A DNA stretch of 64,000 nucleotides from an uncultured bacterium. Its GTDB lineage: Bacteria; Planctomycetota; UBA8742; UBA2392. The notes under the pieces are model-generated. The model saw nothing but the letters and a program-made list of their open reading frames with translations, did no database searches and was not told the DNA's origin. Positions within the stretch are counted from its first letter, which is position 1. Each line of letters starts with the position of its first letter. This document shows, piece after piece, positions 34,131 through 43,760 of this stretch. The DNA lies in assembly GCA_938014885.1 (NCBI GenBank), contig CALLQI010000018.1, positions 248,001-312,000 of the forward strand, written 5' to 3'. The translations under genes were made by a program, and so were the position numbers.

Positions 34131-35492
34131 ATGCAAGCTTACGACCAGGCACTCACACTCGCCCTTGAGCACACCCGACCCGCGCGAAACCCGCGCATCG
34201 GCGCGCCCCTTGAACCCGGCGAACTGTACCAGCTTTTCAGCGGCAGCGGCGAATTCAACCGCATCGCGCAGGCCCGCTTCGCCTGGGACATGTACACCGG
34301 CGACCAGCTTCGCTACCTGCCGCGCCTGCCCGCTGAGTCAGCGACCGAATTCCTGCGCCGGCCTCACAAGCAGTTCCTGAACCTGACCCGCGCGGTGATC
34401 GACATCCTGAGCCAGCTTTACCGCCGCCCGGTGACACGCCTGATCGAAACCGACCCGGCCGACGACACGCTGCGCGAGCGTATCCAGCGCGCCTACGACC
34501 GCAACCCCACGCAGCGCCTGCTGAACGGCATCGACAAGCTCGCCCGCCTGCAGGGCGTGGCCGCAATCCGCATCGGCTACGACGCCGGCGAAATCCGCCT
34601 GTGGCCGTGGCCCGCGCACCGCCTGTGCGTCATCCCCGACCCCATGCGCCCCGAAACCCCGGCCTGCGTGGTCGCCCTGCCCGCCGGCGACGGAAACGTG
34701 GCGCACGTGTGGGACGCGCAGCGGGTAAGCGTCGTGCGCGAAGGCAGGCTGGCCCAGGAATCCGAGCACGGGTACGGGCGCATCCCCTTCGCCTTCGTGC
34801 ACGACCGCCTGCCCGTCGATGGCTTCTGGGTTGAGGGTCGCGGCCGCAGTCTGTGCCACGGCAACGCGGAGATCAACGCCAAGCTGTCCGGTCTCGCGCA
34901 CACCGTGGCGATGCAGGGCTTTGGCGTGATGGAGATCGTGAACCCTGACCCGGCGCAGGACATCGCGATCGGGCCGGCGCGGGCGATTCGCTTCACGGTT
35001 TCAGGCCACGAGCCCTTTGGCGTGAACTTCAAGGCACCCAACGCGCCGATCGCCGAGCTGATCGCGCACATCGAGTTCAGCATCCGCAACCTGCTGAAGT
35101 CGCAGCGCGTGCCCGAAAGCGTGCTCAGTGTGCACAGCGCCGGCGATGTCAGCGGCGTCAGCATCCTGGCGCAGCAGACGCCGGTGCTCGAGGACCGCAT
35201 CGAGCGCCAGCAGGCCTTCCGCGTGTTCGAGCAGGACCTTGTCGATGCGATGCTGGCGGTGCTGCGCGTACACGAGAACGTGCAGGGCAGCGCGCGCATC
35301 AGGCTCGACTTCCCCGAGCCGCAGCTCGAACAAAGCGCCACTGAGCGCATGGCCATCGACGACTGGCGCCTGAAGCACGGCATGACCACGCCCTGGCAAC
35401 TGATGCAACGCGACGACCCCGACCGCTACACCGACGAAGCCGCCGCCAAAGCCCAGTGGCAGCAGAACACGCAATCACGACCCACCGCCTGA
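34131..35492 (+). CDS. Phage portal-like protein
   Basis: The protein has 453 residues with GGAG upstream of the ATG. Portal proteins form the dodecameric DNA gate at one vertex of the phage head. The sequence has the portal layout: an N-terminal helical stem (NLTRAVIDILSQLYRRPVTR), a central beta-rich wing, and a C-terminal crown/clip with SVLSVHSAGDVSGVSILAQQ and a long helix (LEDRIERQQAFRVFEQDLVD). The assignment rests on this pattern and on the following capsid gene; a profile search would settle it. It is the first gene of an operon that runs to 44342, transcribed divergently from argS. Confidence 0.72.
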   Translation: MQAYDQALTLALEHTRPARNPRIGAPLEPGELYQLFSGSGEFNRIAQARFAWDMYTGDQLRYLPRLPAESATEFLRRPHKQFLNLTRAVIDILSQLYRRPVTRLIETDPADDTLRERIQRAYDRNPTQRLLNGIDKLARLQGVAAIRIGYDAGEIRLWPWPAHRLCVIPDPMRPETPACVVALPAGDGNVAHVWDAQRVSVVREGRLAQESEHGYGRIPFAFVHDRLPVDGFWVEGRGRSLCHGNAEINAKLSGLAHTVAMQGFGVMEIVNPDPAQDIAIGPARAIRFTVSGHEPFGVNFKAPNAPIAELIAHIEFSIRNLLKSQRVPESVLSVHSAGDVSGVSILAQQTPVLEDRIERQQAFRVFEQDLVDAMLAVLRVHENVQGSARIRLDFPEPQLEQSATERMAIDDWRLKHGMTTPWQLMQRDDPDRYTDEAAAKAQWQQNTQSRPTA

Positions 35493-35520
35493 ACGCGGCA
35501 ACCAACCCAAGGGACCAGCC

Positions 35521-35919
35521 ATGACCACACTCAGCGAAAGACTCACGAATGCTCTGCCCGAATCACTCCGCGACGATGCTGCATTGCGCGACGCGATCCA
35601 GGCCGTCAGCGCGCTGGAACAGGCGGCCCAGCGCCACGCGGCCGAGCGCCAGTTCCTCGAACGCGCCCCGCGCGAAGGACTGCTGTTCCCCGGCGACGCG
35701 CTGAAGCTGGCCGACATCGGCGCTAGCGACAAGTCGCTCGATGAAGTGTTCCGCAACCTGAAGCAGACACGCCCATACCTGTTCGCCAAACCCGCAGCCG
35801 CGCCGGCCCAGGAGGTGCTGTCAACCAAGCCCGCCAGCGAGGCCCTCCGCCAGCAATGGCGAGGAGGATTGACCCGTCAAGTCCAGATCAACCGCGACGC
35901 GATGAAGGGGCGCGCGTAG
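35521..35919 (+). CDS. Small helical protein, possible scaffold (phage-like operon)
   Basis: The protein has 132 residues, predicted almost wholly helical (charged heptads in residues 15-60), with a Pro/Ala hinge and a basic C-terminus (QQWRGGLTRQVQINRDAMKGRA). In tailed phages a small helical protein between portal and capsid genes is often the scaffold or its remnant, so that is the best guess. There is no sequence match I can name. AAGGGACC precedes the ATG. Confidence 0.5.
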   Translation: MTTLSERLTNALPESLRDDAALRDAIQAVSALEQAAQRHAAERQFLERAPREGLLFPGDALKLADIGASDKSLDEVFRNLKQTRPYLFAKPAAAPAQEVLSTKPASEALRQQWRGGLTRQVQINRDAMKGRA

Positions 35920-36183
35920 CGGCGAGTGCGGGGTGCGGTGTCTGGAGTGCGGGGTCAAGTGCCCGGTGCTCGGTGCTCGGTGCTCAGTGCTCGGTGCTCG
36001 GTGCTCGGTGCTCGGTGACCAAAGCAGTTGCCGTTCTCAACCCTCATCTCTCGACCCTAAACCACGCCATCAACCAAGCCATCGACCATCAACGATCGAC
36101 CATTAACCATCGACCATCAACGATCGACCATTAGCCATCGACCATCGACCATCAACCATTGACCATTAACCTAAGGAACCCCC
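35920..36183. repeat. Heptamer arrays inside the phage-like operon (GGTGCTC, then ACCATCR)
   Basis: 35959-36020 holds about nine GGTGCTC heptamers. 36061-36170 holds about fifteen ACCATCR-type heptamers (ACCATCG, ACCATCA, ACCATTA variants) ending at the capsid gene's Shine-Dalgarno AAGGA. These arrays occur also in non-phage intergenic DNA of this window, so they are host-type repeats. Confidence 0.8.
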
Positions 36184-37329
36184 ATGTCTTTCACCGGCAA
36201 AGCTACCTACGACTCTGGCGCCACCCTTCCGGAACTCGTTGACGATGTCAGCGACTTGGTCGGGCTGATCTCGCCCTTCGACACCCCGCTGCTCGACGCC
36301 ATCGGCAGCCCGCGCTACGCGGCTACTTCCACCCGCCACGAATGGATGGAAGACCGACTGAACCCCAACTTCAGCGCCATCAACAATGGCGCGGGCTATG
36401 CCGACGACGCCACCAGCCTCATCGTCGATGACGGCACGGTCTTCCGCGTCGGCGACCTGGTGCGCCCGGAAGGCAGCGACGAGCTGTTCCAGGTCACCGC
36501 CATCAGCACCAACACGCTGACGGTCACGCGCGGCTACGGCGGCAGCACCGCGGCCGCACTCAGCGACAACCAGCCGGTCACGGTGATCGGGCACGCGGCG
36601 CTGGAGGGCGAAGACGCGCCCGGCGCCAAGCACCGCGCCCGCGTGCGGCTGGAGAACTTCACGCAGATCTTCACGGAAGCGGTGATGATCAGCGGCAGCA
36701 TGGACGCCGTGGGCCTGCACGCCATCGAGCGCGAGTTCGACTACCAGGTGATCCAGCGACTGCGCGAGCTGCTGCGCAGCCTTGAGCAAAGCGTGATCTG
36801 CGGCTTCAAGGCATCGGCCAATGGCCAGGGCAGCGCATCCGTGCGGCGCACCATGGGCGGGCTGCTGCAGTTCATCAGCGGCAGCGACGCCGTGGTTGAG
36901 GATGCCTCCGCGGCTGACCTTGATGAGCCCACGCTGAACGAGGCCCTGCGCGCGGTGTGGGAGAAAGGCGGCCGCCCCAACGTGATCGTCTGCAACGGCT
37001 TCCAGAAGCGCAAGATCAGCAGCTTTATCCAGGCCAGCCGGCGCTACGAGCCCGAAGGCACGGCGCTTCGCAACCTGGTTGAGCTGTACGAAAGCGACTT
37101 CGGCGCGCAACGCGTGATCCTGAGTCGCTACGTGCCGGCAGACAAAGTGCTGCTGCTGGACCTCGACCGCATCCAGGTGCTGCCGCTGCAAGGCCGCAGC
37201 TTCTTCGTGAAGCCGCTGGCGGAAAGCGGCGACTTCCGCAAGGCGCAGCTGATCGGCGAGTACACCCTCGAAATCCTGAACGGCGGCGACGGCGGGCATG
37301 GGTTGATCACCAACCTCGCCACCAGCTAG
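36184..37329 (+). CDS. Phage major capsid protein, SU10/DUF5309 type
   Basis: The protein has 381 residues. The opening FTGKATYDSGATLPELVDD, the segment VGLISPFDTPLLDAIG and the later NVIVCNGFQKRKISSF and RYVPADKVLLLDLDRIQ match the DUF5309 family that includes the SU10 phage major capsid protein (HK97 fold). Several hundred copies of such a protein build the icosahedral head. An internal segment of about 40 residues (RVGDLVRPEGSDELFQVTAI) looks like an inserted beta domain. AAGGAACCCCC precedes the ATG. The gene shows no frameshifts. Confidence 0.85.
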   Translation: MSFTGKATYDSGATLPELVDDVSDLVGLISPFDTPLLDAIGSPRYAATSTRHEWMEDRLNPNFSAINNGAGYADDATSLIVDDGTVFRVGDLVRPEGSDELFQVTAISTNTLTVTRGYGGSTAAALSDNQPVTVIGHAALEGEDAPGAKHRARVRLENFTQIFTEAVMISGSMDAVGLHAIEREFDYQVIQRLRELLRSLEQSVICGFKASANGQGSASVRRTMGGLLQFISGSDAVVEDASAADLDEPTLNEALRAVWEKGGRPNVIVCNGFQKRKISSFIQASRRYEPEGTALRNLVELYESDFGAQRVILSRYVPADKVLLLDLDRIQVLPLQGRSFFVKPLAESGDFRKAQLIGEYTLEILNGGDGGHGLITNLATS

Positions 37330-37501
37330 TTCAGGACCCACCAGGCCGGGGCGGGCGGGCCCGCCTGCCCCGGCACCCTCCCGGCGGTGCCCGGTGCTCG
37401 GTGCTCAGTGCCCAGTGCCCGGTGCAGTTCTCAACCCTCAACCAAGCCATCAACCATCGACCATCAACCATCAACCATCGACCATCGACCAACAAATCCC
37501 C
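37330..37501. repeat. Heptamer arrays after capsid gene
   Basis: GGTGCTC type at 37384-37425 followed by ACCATCR type at 37436-37493, the same order as before the capsid gene. The downstream gene starts right after the array with no clear ribosome site. Confidence 0.75.
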
Positions 37502-38149
37502 ATGCTCGCCTACATCACGATTCGCGATCTTCCCGGCACCTCGCGCTGGCTCTTCGACGGCGCTTCGCGCGACAACACCGACCACGGTCGCCTTTACGTC
37601 ACCATCACGGAAGCCGCCGGCGTGTGCACCGTCTCGACCTTTGCCGACGCCGGCCTCTCGCGGCTGGTGGCGCAGGGCACCGGCGCGGCCGCCATCACGT
37701 TGGCTGCGGCCAACGACAGCGGCCTCACGGGCAGCGTGCTGCCTGATGGCGCTGCGCCGGCCAGCGGCGAGCTGGACGTCTTCTACGCCTGCGATGCCGA
37801 CTTGCTTGCACGCCACACCGGCATCGAGGCCTTCCTGCACGAAGGCAACTTCGCCGGCCGCGCGGGTTTTGCCGAGCCCTGCGCGCAGGCCAAGCTTGTG
37901 CTGGATGCGCTGCTAAATGCTCGCCTTGGCAGCGGCTGGCGCGTTGATGACCTGCATGCGCTGGCACCTCCGGCCGCGAGCTACGCGCTGTCTTTCCTCT
38001 ACGACTATCTGTCCACGCAGCCCGGTGACGCGGCCTTTGCGCTGGCGCGCCGCTTCCGTGCCGATGCCCGCGAGGCGCTGGGCCGGCTGCAGCTCGGCGT
38101 GAGCGGCCACACCGTGCGCCCGTTTGAACCGCGCGTTCTGCGCGCCTGA
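37502..38149 (+). CDS. Hypothetical protein in phage-like operon
   Basis: The protein has 215 residues from ATG 37502; an upstream in-frame start lies in repeat sequence. It is alpha/beta mixed, with a beta-rich N-terminal half (residues 1-80, turn-rich) and a helical second half (FALARRFRADAREALGRLQLG). Its place after the capsid gene suits a head-completion or head-tail connector protein, but I see no family signature. Confidence 0.5.
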   Translation: MLAYITIRDLPGTSRWLFDGASRDNTDHGRLYVTITEAAGVCTVSTFADAGLSRLVAQGTGAAAITLAAANDSGLTGSVLPDGAAPASGELDVFYACDADLLARHTGIEAFLHEGNFAGRAGFAEPCAQAKLVLDALLNARLGSGWRVDDLHALAPPAASYALSFLYDYLSTQPGDAAFALARRFRADAREALGRLQLGVSGHTVRPFEPRVLRA

Positions 38150-38174
38150 CCTGCGGCATCCCAAGGAGACCCCC

Positions 38175-39485
38175 ATGCCCGACTACACCGCGATCTTTGA
38201 GGTGCTTGGCGTTTACGCCCGCGCCTTCACCCAACTCGTCAACCTGGCCCGGCGCGACCTGCTGCTGGAAGAAGGCGGCGAGACATTCCGCAGCCTTGAT
38301 CGCCTGCGCCGCGAATTCCTCGAAGTGCTCAACGACAGCGGCCCCGAGCGCGACCGCGTGGACGCCGTGCAACTGCTGACCCAGGCCGCGCAAACCGTCG
38401 CCGGCTGGGAGTTGCAACTCAGCGCCAGCCTGGACGCGTGGCTGCGCGAAGGCCTCTCCGCCGAATTGTCGATGCAGTCGGCCACACCGGCCGAGCTTTT
38501 GTCCGCGCTGCAACGCGCGATGCTGGCCGATGCCGAAAGCATTGCCGCAAACACCGTCGCCGTTGGCGCAGTCGCGGAAGCCGCCAGTAATGCGGGCGAT
38601 GCGGCCTGCTACGTCACGGCCCGCACCGTAGATGCCGCCGAAACCGAACTCGACGACGAGCGCATCCGCACCCAGCGCATTGAGCTGGTGTGCACCCGCG
38701 ACGCCGCGCATCACCGTGTACCCGTAGGCCAGGAAGAGTTTCGCATCCGGCCGCAAGTCGGCCCGGCCGCAGCCACGAGGGTGATCCCCGTGACCATCGG
38801 CGACGTGCCCGACGCGCGCAACGCGGTCCTGGACGGCGCCTTCGACAGCTACGACGCCGGCGAGTTTGCGCACTGGACCAAACACGCCGGCGGCGCGGTC
38901 TTTGCACAGGAAACGACGCTGAAGCTGTTCGGCGCGGGTTGCCTTCAAGTCACCGGCGACGGCCTGACGGCGGGCGATCTGCGGCAGGACCTGGCGGCCC
39001 GCGACCCGGCGCTCGAAAGCGGCCGCATGTTCGCGCTGGGTGCCTGGGTGCGCGTGGTTAGCCACACCGCGGGCGAAGTGGTGATCGAAGCGCTGATCGA
39101 CGGCACGCCCGGCACGCTGCAACTCACCGTGGATGGCATGACGCCGACGGGCCAGTGGCTGCACCTCGGCGGCTTCGAGTACCTGCCGCGCGCGAGCTTC
39201 CCGAACAAGGTGATCCTGCGCGTGACGTGCAGCGCCGATTTTGACGGCGAGGTGCTCGTGGACGGCCTCAGCTTCGCGCCCGCCACCGAGGTGCCGCACG
39301 CGGGCGTTCGCGTGGCTGTGTTCCAGGGTACATCAGCCCCGCAGGCCCTGCCGGTGGCGGACCGTGTCAGCGTTGACACGTCAAGTGACGACGCCGGGGC
39401 CTTCCAGACGTTTGCGCGCGACCGGCTGGGCGTTGCGCTGCCCAGCGACGCCACGCCCACCATCGACGACACACTGGCGGAGTAG
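38175..39485 (+). CDS. Structural-type protein with carbohydrate-binding-like domain
   Basis: The protein has 436 residues from ATG 38175 with AAGGAG 7-12 bases upstream. Residues 1-150 are helical with heptads; about 215-380 form a beta-sandwich resembling CBM4/9-type carbohydrate-binding modules (NAVLDGAFDSYDAGEFAHW, GCLQVTGDGL, LGAWVRVVS). The C-terminus is beta-rich. Such domains occur in phage baseplate or receptor-binding proteins. The function is inferred from position in the phage-like operon. Confidence 0.5.
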   Translation: MPDYTAIFEVLGVYARAFTQLVNLARRDLLLEEGGETFRSLDRLRREFLEVLNDSGPERDRVDAVQLLTQAAQTVAGWELQLSASLDAWLREGLSAELSMQSATPAELLSALQRAMLADAESIAANTVAVGAVAEAASNAGDAACYVTARTVDAAETELDDERIRTQRIELVCTRDAAHHRVPVGQEEFRIRPQVGPAAATRVIPVTIGDVPDARNAVLDGAFDSYDAGEFAHWTKHAGGAVFAQETTLKLFGAGCLQVTGDGLTAGDLRQDLAARDPALESGRMFALGAWVRVVSHTAGEVVIEALIDGTPGTLQLTVDGMTPTGQWLHLGGFEYLPRASFPNKVILRVTCSADFDGEVLVDGLSFAPATEVPHAGVRVAVFQGTSAPQALPVADRVSVDTSSDDAGAFQTFARDRLGVALPSDATPTIDDTLAE

Positions 39486-39487
39486 CC

Positions 39488-40345
39488 ATGAGCCTTGATC
39501 TACAGTTCGCGGCCTCGACACTGGGCCAGGCCCGCGCCGTCCACAGCACGCGCCAGGACGGCACCGAAAGCTGGCAGGTAAGTCTTGCGTTGCTGGCCCC
39601 GACAGCAGCACAGCGCGACGCGTTGCTGGCAGCGCTCCACGCCCGCGTCGGCGCAACGGGCGACTTGCGGCTGCTGGATGGCAAGCAGACCGTGCGCGCG
39701 CTCGCGGCCGCCGATTGCGACTACGGGCCGGTCCTCGAAACGGTCGAGGCCCGCGACGACCAGCCCGGCGAAGCGCAAGGCACCCTGCACGTGAAGCTGC
39801 GTTTCGCGGCCAGCCTGCAAAGCGGCCTGCCGGGCGGCGTCAGCGACGGGCACTACACCGTCACCGACACCGTCGAAAGCGACGGCACGCGTACCCGCAC
39901 CACAGCAGGCTTCTTCGTCGGGCCCGGCGCGCTGGCCCAGGCCAACGCCCTGAGGCCGACACGCCCCGAACGCGTCGAACTCAAGCGCGACGAGTTCCAC
40001 GCCCGCGTGGACTTCAAGTTTGTCGAACTGCTGGCCGAGGGCGAGCTGGCGGCTTTCGCGGAAAGCGTCTCGTTCAACACGGCGCGGCGTGTGGTCGATC
40101 ACCCGCTGCTCGGCCCGGGGCTGCCCGCATGGCGGCAGGAGATCGGCGCGCCGCAAACCTGGGTGATCCAGCAGGGCGAGGCCACCGGCGTAAGCGCGCA
40201 CCCGCAAGCCCCGCCGCCGCGTTACCCGGCGCTGTTGATCGAACGCGAGGTCACCTATTCGCTGCCCACGGCGGGCTTTCACACGCGCTGGCGCTACCTG
40301 ATGCGCGGTACCGGCCCGCTGCCGGCGACACCGGAGACGCCATGA
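39488..40345 (+). CDS. Hypothetical protein in phage-like operon
   Basis: The protein has 285 residues. ATG 39488 lies 2 bases after the previous stop and its last codons overlap the next gene by ATGA, so the three are translated together. The sequence is beta-rich (QGTLHVKLRFAASL, FHARVDFKFVELLAEGE, FHTRWRYLMRGTGP), without signal or membrane helices. It is probably a tail/baseplate component by context. No family is recognised. Confidence 0.5.
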   Translation: MSLDLQFAASTLGQARAVHSTRQDGTESWQVSLALLAPTAAQRDALLAALHARVGATGDLRLLDGKQTVRALAAADCDYGPVLETVEARDDQPGEAQGTLHVKLRFAASLQSGLPGGVSDGHYTVTDTVESDGTRTRTTAGFFVGPGALAQANALRPTRPERVELKRDEFHARVDFKFVELLAEGELAAFAESVSFNTARRVVDHPLLGPGLPAWRQEIGAPQTWVIQQGEATGVSAHPQAPPPRYPALLIEREVTYSLPTAGFHTRWRYLMRGTGPLPATPETP

Positions 40346-43300
40346 ACCCCGTAACGGCTACCCTGAATGGACGCGCGCTGCTGGCCTGCCGCGTAACGCT
40401 GAGCCGCGGCACGCAACCCTCGCGGCTTGAGGCCACGCTGCCGCCGGGCTGGGAACCAGCGCGCGGCGAGGCCTTGGCGCTGAACATGGGCGACCACGCG
40501 ACAGTGCGCGAACTGCGCCAGTTCGTGTGTCGCGAAGTGCTGCGCCACGGCGACGGCCGCGCGACCGTGATCGGCAGCGACATCCGCGCCGACTGGCAGC
40601 AGCCTGTGGCGCTGGATTGCAACGTCGTGAGGGCCGACGGCGGCAGCTTGGCCAACCCGCTTTCTGCTACGGAGTGTGCCCGGCTGCTTCTTGCGCAGTC
40701 GCATGGCGCCAATCGGGACATTGGCGTTCCCGGGGGAGAACTTGCGTTCCCGGCCGGGACGCCTGCTCCGCTTGCGTTGCGCGCGTCGGGCACTCTGGCT
40801 GAGGCTCTGGCCGCGCTGGCCTCGAACGTGGGGCTGGGCCTGGGCATCGACGATGACGGCAACGCGGTCTTTGAGGCCGCCACCGAACTTGACGCGTCAA
40901 CGGTGATGGAACTCGCCCGCGCCGAGCCTGCGAACGATGCGCCCCGCGTGATCGGCGGCGAGAGCCTTGAGCTGGTCGAAATCAGCCATTGGCAACCGGT
41001 GCTGCCCGACGACAGCGGCACTTGGCGGCCGCTGGAAGACGTGCTCGCCGCCTGGGGCGTATCACCGGCGCTTGCCCGGCGCGCGTGCCTCAGCGATGCG
41101 GGCTTCGAAACGCTGCTGCCGCGCACGACGCCTGCCAGCCGCCTCGCGACGCTGAAACAGCACGCCTTTCGCGCGTTTCGCGCTGACGTGACAGGGACGC
41201 TGCTGCCGATCGGCGGCATCGATGCCGACGGCCACTTTTTGCCGCCCGCGCTGACGGCGACGCCCGAGCTGTTCGCGGGGGTCGCGCCGTCGCACCCGGC
41301 CACAGAACACGCGCGGGCCGAAGCGCGGATCGCGCCGTTCACACTCGATCTTCCACGCGGCCTGCTTCACCTGAATCAGCCGCCATATGCGCTGGCCCGT
41401 GGCACGGATCCCACGTTCCAGGGCCGCGAGATCACGGGCGAGCCGCGCCTGCGCCTGACACTCGCGCGGCCGGCCACGCAGCCGCCCTTCGCGGCCGGAC
41501 CCGAAGACGGGCCGGTGCTGCGCGCGCCGCACCTGCGGGCGCTGTGGCGCGACGGCGTGATGCTGAACCGCGCCACGCTGGAATCTGCCGCCGATGAGCT
41601 GGCCTCGCGCTACGCGGACACGCCCGCGACTACGGCCCGGCTGGCGGGCGTGTCGGCGCACGTGGCTGCGGGCGCGGTCTCGCAAGTCGAGATCAGTGCC
41701 GGGCCCGAGGGCCTGACCACGCGCCTGCGAATCGAAGCAACGCAGCCCGTGTTCACGGCAGCGTCGCGGCCGCGCGAGTCTGCGGGCATGCAAGCGCCGC
41801 TGCCCACGGGCCTGCACCAGCCGATCAACGCGTTTCGCGCCGGGCCGCTGGTGTTGCGCGCCGATGGCGACGCGCCCGAGTCCGAAAGCGTGCTCGCGAT
41901 GCGGGCCGACGCGCGCGACACTCGCACCGGGGCGTTGGCGCTGCATGACCCCGGCGCGCTGGCCTTTGCGTATCACCTGCCCAGCACCGACGCCGCGCGC
42001 TTCGGCCGCTGGTTCTTTGTCGCGGGGGTTGAGGCCGACGCCGATGGCCTGCTGCGCGTGCTGGGCCCCGATGACCGCCACGCCCCGCAGGACGCCAGCG
42101 ACCTGCAATCGCAGCGCCTTGCGCGGCCGCAGGGTCTGCGCGGCCTTATGCTCAGCCTGGGCGACGAGCAGGCATTTCTTGACCCCGGCCTGTTGGTCAG
42201 CGATGCGCGCGGGCAAGCACCCGGCCGCGCGAGCAGCCTGGTGCATGATCTTGACGGGTCAAGTCTCAGCACGCACCGGCGCGGCGGGTTGCAGTACCTG
42301 ACCGTGCTGGCGCTCAGCCCGGCGCATCTGGCGGAAACCGGCCATGGCTGGGTGCCCGCGTTGAACCTGCGTGAGGGCGAAACCGCCAACCCACGCGTGC
42401 TGGGGCGCGGGCTTTTCGCCGAGGGCGACGGCCGCAGTCTGGGGCGCCTAACGGCCACGCTGCAAAGCGGGCCGATCCTGGCCGATGCCGCGCGCTGTGA
42501 GAAGCATCGCCATGGCCTGGCCACCGAAGACGGCTTGTATCGCGAAAGTTCAGGCCACATCAGCACCGAGGCATTCTTCAAGGTCCCGGGCGACCCGGTG
42601 CACGACGCGCCGATCCAGTTCTACCCGCAGCCGTTTGCGGGCGGGGTGCCGCCGTGGCCGCCGCACGAGGCGCAGCTCAAGTACGACGCGAACACGCAGC
42701 ATCCATGGAACCGCACGCGCCGCGACGGCATGTGGAAGATCCAATACCGCGTGCCCTTCCTGCCCGACCTGCCGCCGACCTGGGACCCGCCCCGCAAGCC
42801 ACCCGCCGAACCCCCGACCGATAACCCGCCGCCGGTGCACGTGCCCGCGATGGCGACGCTGCCCGACGCGATCTATCCGGCGCTGTCGCCCTACGAGCTG
42901 TGGGCGCCGAGCCATGACTGGATTCCGGCCTCGTCGGACCCGGCCATGGCCACGTTGCCGCTGCACGGGCCAAGCCTGCAAAGCATCGGCTACGCGCGCG
43001 AAACCGGCGGCGTGCCCGAACCTGATGCCGGCGGCTGCGTGCTGCTGCCGCCGACGCGGGCGCTGCCCGACGCGCAAGAAGACAGCGGCGCGCGCGCGCG
43101 CTGGTTCGTGCTGCACCCGGAAGTGCAACTCGGCTTCGGCCACCCGGATCACGAAACCGGCGGGGTCCACGGCGGCTGGCGCGCAGGGCTGCACGAGGGC
43201 GCGCTCGAGTTCGCGCCCACCGAAAGCGAAGGGCTGTTGCGCATCGCCGCCGACGCCGAGGTCACCGGCAAACTCACCGTCGGCGGGCTGATCGACCCCA

Positions 43301-43752
43301 CGGGCCTGGAACTCACGCCCGTCAGCGCCAACCCCGGCGGTGTGGCCGGCAACACACTCTGGATCGAACAAGCCAGCGGCCGCGCGCGCATTGGCGCCAA
43401 CGTGCTCGCGTTTGTCAGCGAGCTCGCGGCCGAAAACGTGCTGCGCGTGATTGCCTACACCGGCAGCGGCAGCAGCGGCCTGACCGTGGCGCTTACGGGC
43501 GTGAACCGCGCGATTGCGATGCTGTGGCTGCACACGGGCAGCGATGCCGTCGCGCCGGCATTTGCGCTTCCGGCGGGTGCGTCGGGAAGCACGCGCTGGC
43601 GCGGCACGGATGGCGGCACCACCGACACCACGATCAGCCTGGACGCGCCAAGCAGTGGCGTGGCGCAGACACTCACGATCAACCACACCCACGCGGCCAT
43701 GAATGCCAGCGGCGGGAGTTATCGCCTGCTGGTGATCGGCGCGCCGACTTAG
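40342..43752 (+). CDS. Large hub/fibre-like tail protein
   Basis: The protein has 1136 residues from ATG 40342, which overlaps the previous stop (ATGA). A longer frame upstream is the shadow of the preceding gene. Residues 1-300 resemble phage hub or late-control proteins (LSRGTQPSRLEATLPPGWEP, PARGEALALNMG). The middle is a long beta-rich region, residues about 810-840 are Pro-rich, and 965-1005 read like a fibre tip module (GKLTVGGLIDPTGLELTPV, GVAGNTLWIEQ). It is the largest protein of the operon and would contact the target cell, but no tape-measure or tube gene exists nearby. Confidence 0.6.
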   Translation: MNPVTATLNGRALLACRVTLSRGTQPSRLEATLPPGWEPARGEALALNMGDHATVRELRQFVCREVLRHGDGRATVIGSDIRADWQQPVALDCNVVRADGGSLANPLSATECARLLLAQSHGANRDIGVPGGELAFPAGTPAPLALRASGTLAEALAALASNVGLGLGIDDDGNAVFEAATELDASTVMELARAEPANDAPRVIGGESLELVEISHWQPVLPDDSGTWRPLEDVLAAWGVSPALARRACLSDAGFETLLPRTTPASRLATLKQHAFRAFRADVTGTLLPIGGIDADGHFLPPALTATPELFAGVAPSHPATEHARAEARIAPFTLDLPRGLLHLNQPPYALARGTDPTFQGREITGEPRLRLTLARPATQPPFAAGPEDGPVLRAPHLRALWRDGVMLNRATLESAADELASRYADTPATTARLAGVSAHVAAGAVSQVEISAGPEGLTTRLRIEATQPVFTAASRPRESAGMQAPLPTGLHQPINAFRAGPLVLRADGDAPESESVLAMRADARDTRTGALALHDPGALAFAYHLPSTDAARFGRWFFVAGVEADADGLLRVLGPDDRHAPQDASDLQSQRLARPQGLRGLMLSLGDEQAFLDPGLLVSDARGQAPGRASSLVHDLDGSSLSTHRRGGLQYLTVLALSPAHLAETGHGWVPALNLREGETANPRVLGRGLFAEGDGRSLGRLTATLQSGPILADAARCEKHRHGLATEDGLYRESSGHISTEAFFKVPGDPVHDAPIQFYPQPFAGGVPPWPPHEAQLKYDANTQHPWNRTRRDGMWKIQYRVPFLPDLPPTWDPPRKPPAEPPTDNPPPVHVPAMATLPDAIYPALSPYELWAPSHDWIPASSDPAMATLPLHGPSLQSIGYARETGGVPEPDAGGCVLLPPTRALPDAQEDSGARARWFVLHPEVQLGFGHPDHETGGVHGGWRAGLHEGALEFAPTESEGLLRIAADAEVTGKLTVGGLIDPTGLELTPVSANPGGVAGNTLWIEQASGRARIGANVLAFVSELAAENVLRVIAYTGSGSSGLTVALTGVNRAIAMLWLHTGSDAVAPAFALPAGASGSTRWRGTDGGTTDTTISLDAPSSGVAQTLTINHTHAAMNASGGSYRLLVIGAPT

Positions 43753-43760
43753 GAGAAGCC

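Noticed and set aside
13222..37493. Tandem arrays as CRISPR
   Set aside because: Repeat units are 7 bp with no spacers of constant length and no cas genes nearby.
39715..40341. Extension of the hub/fibre-like gene upstream
   Set aside because: It is the +1 frame shadow of the 285-residue gene; the ATGA overlap at 40342 marks the true start.
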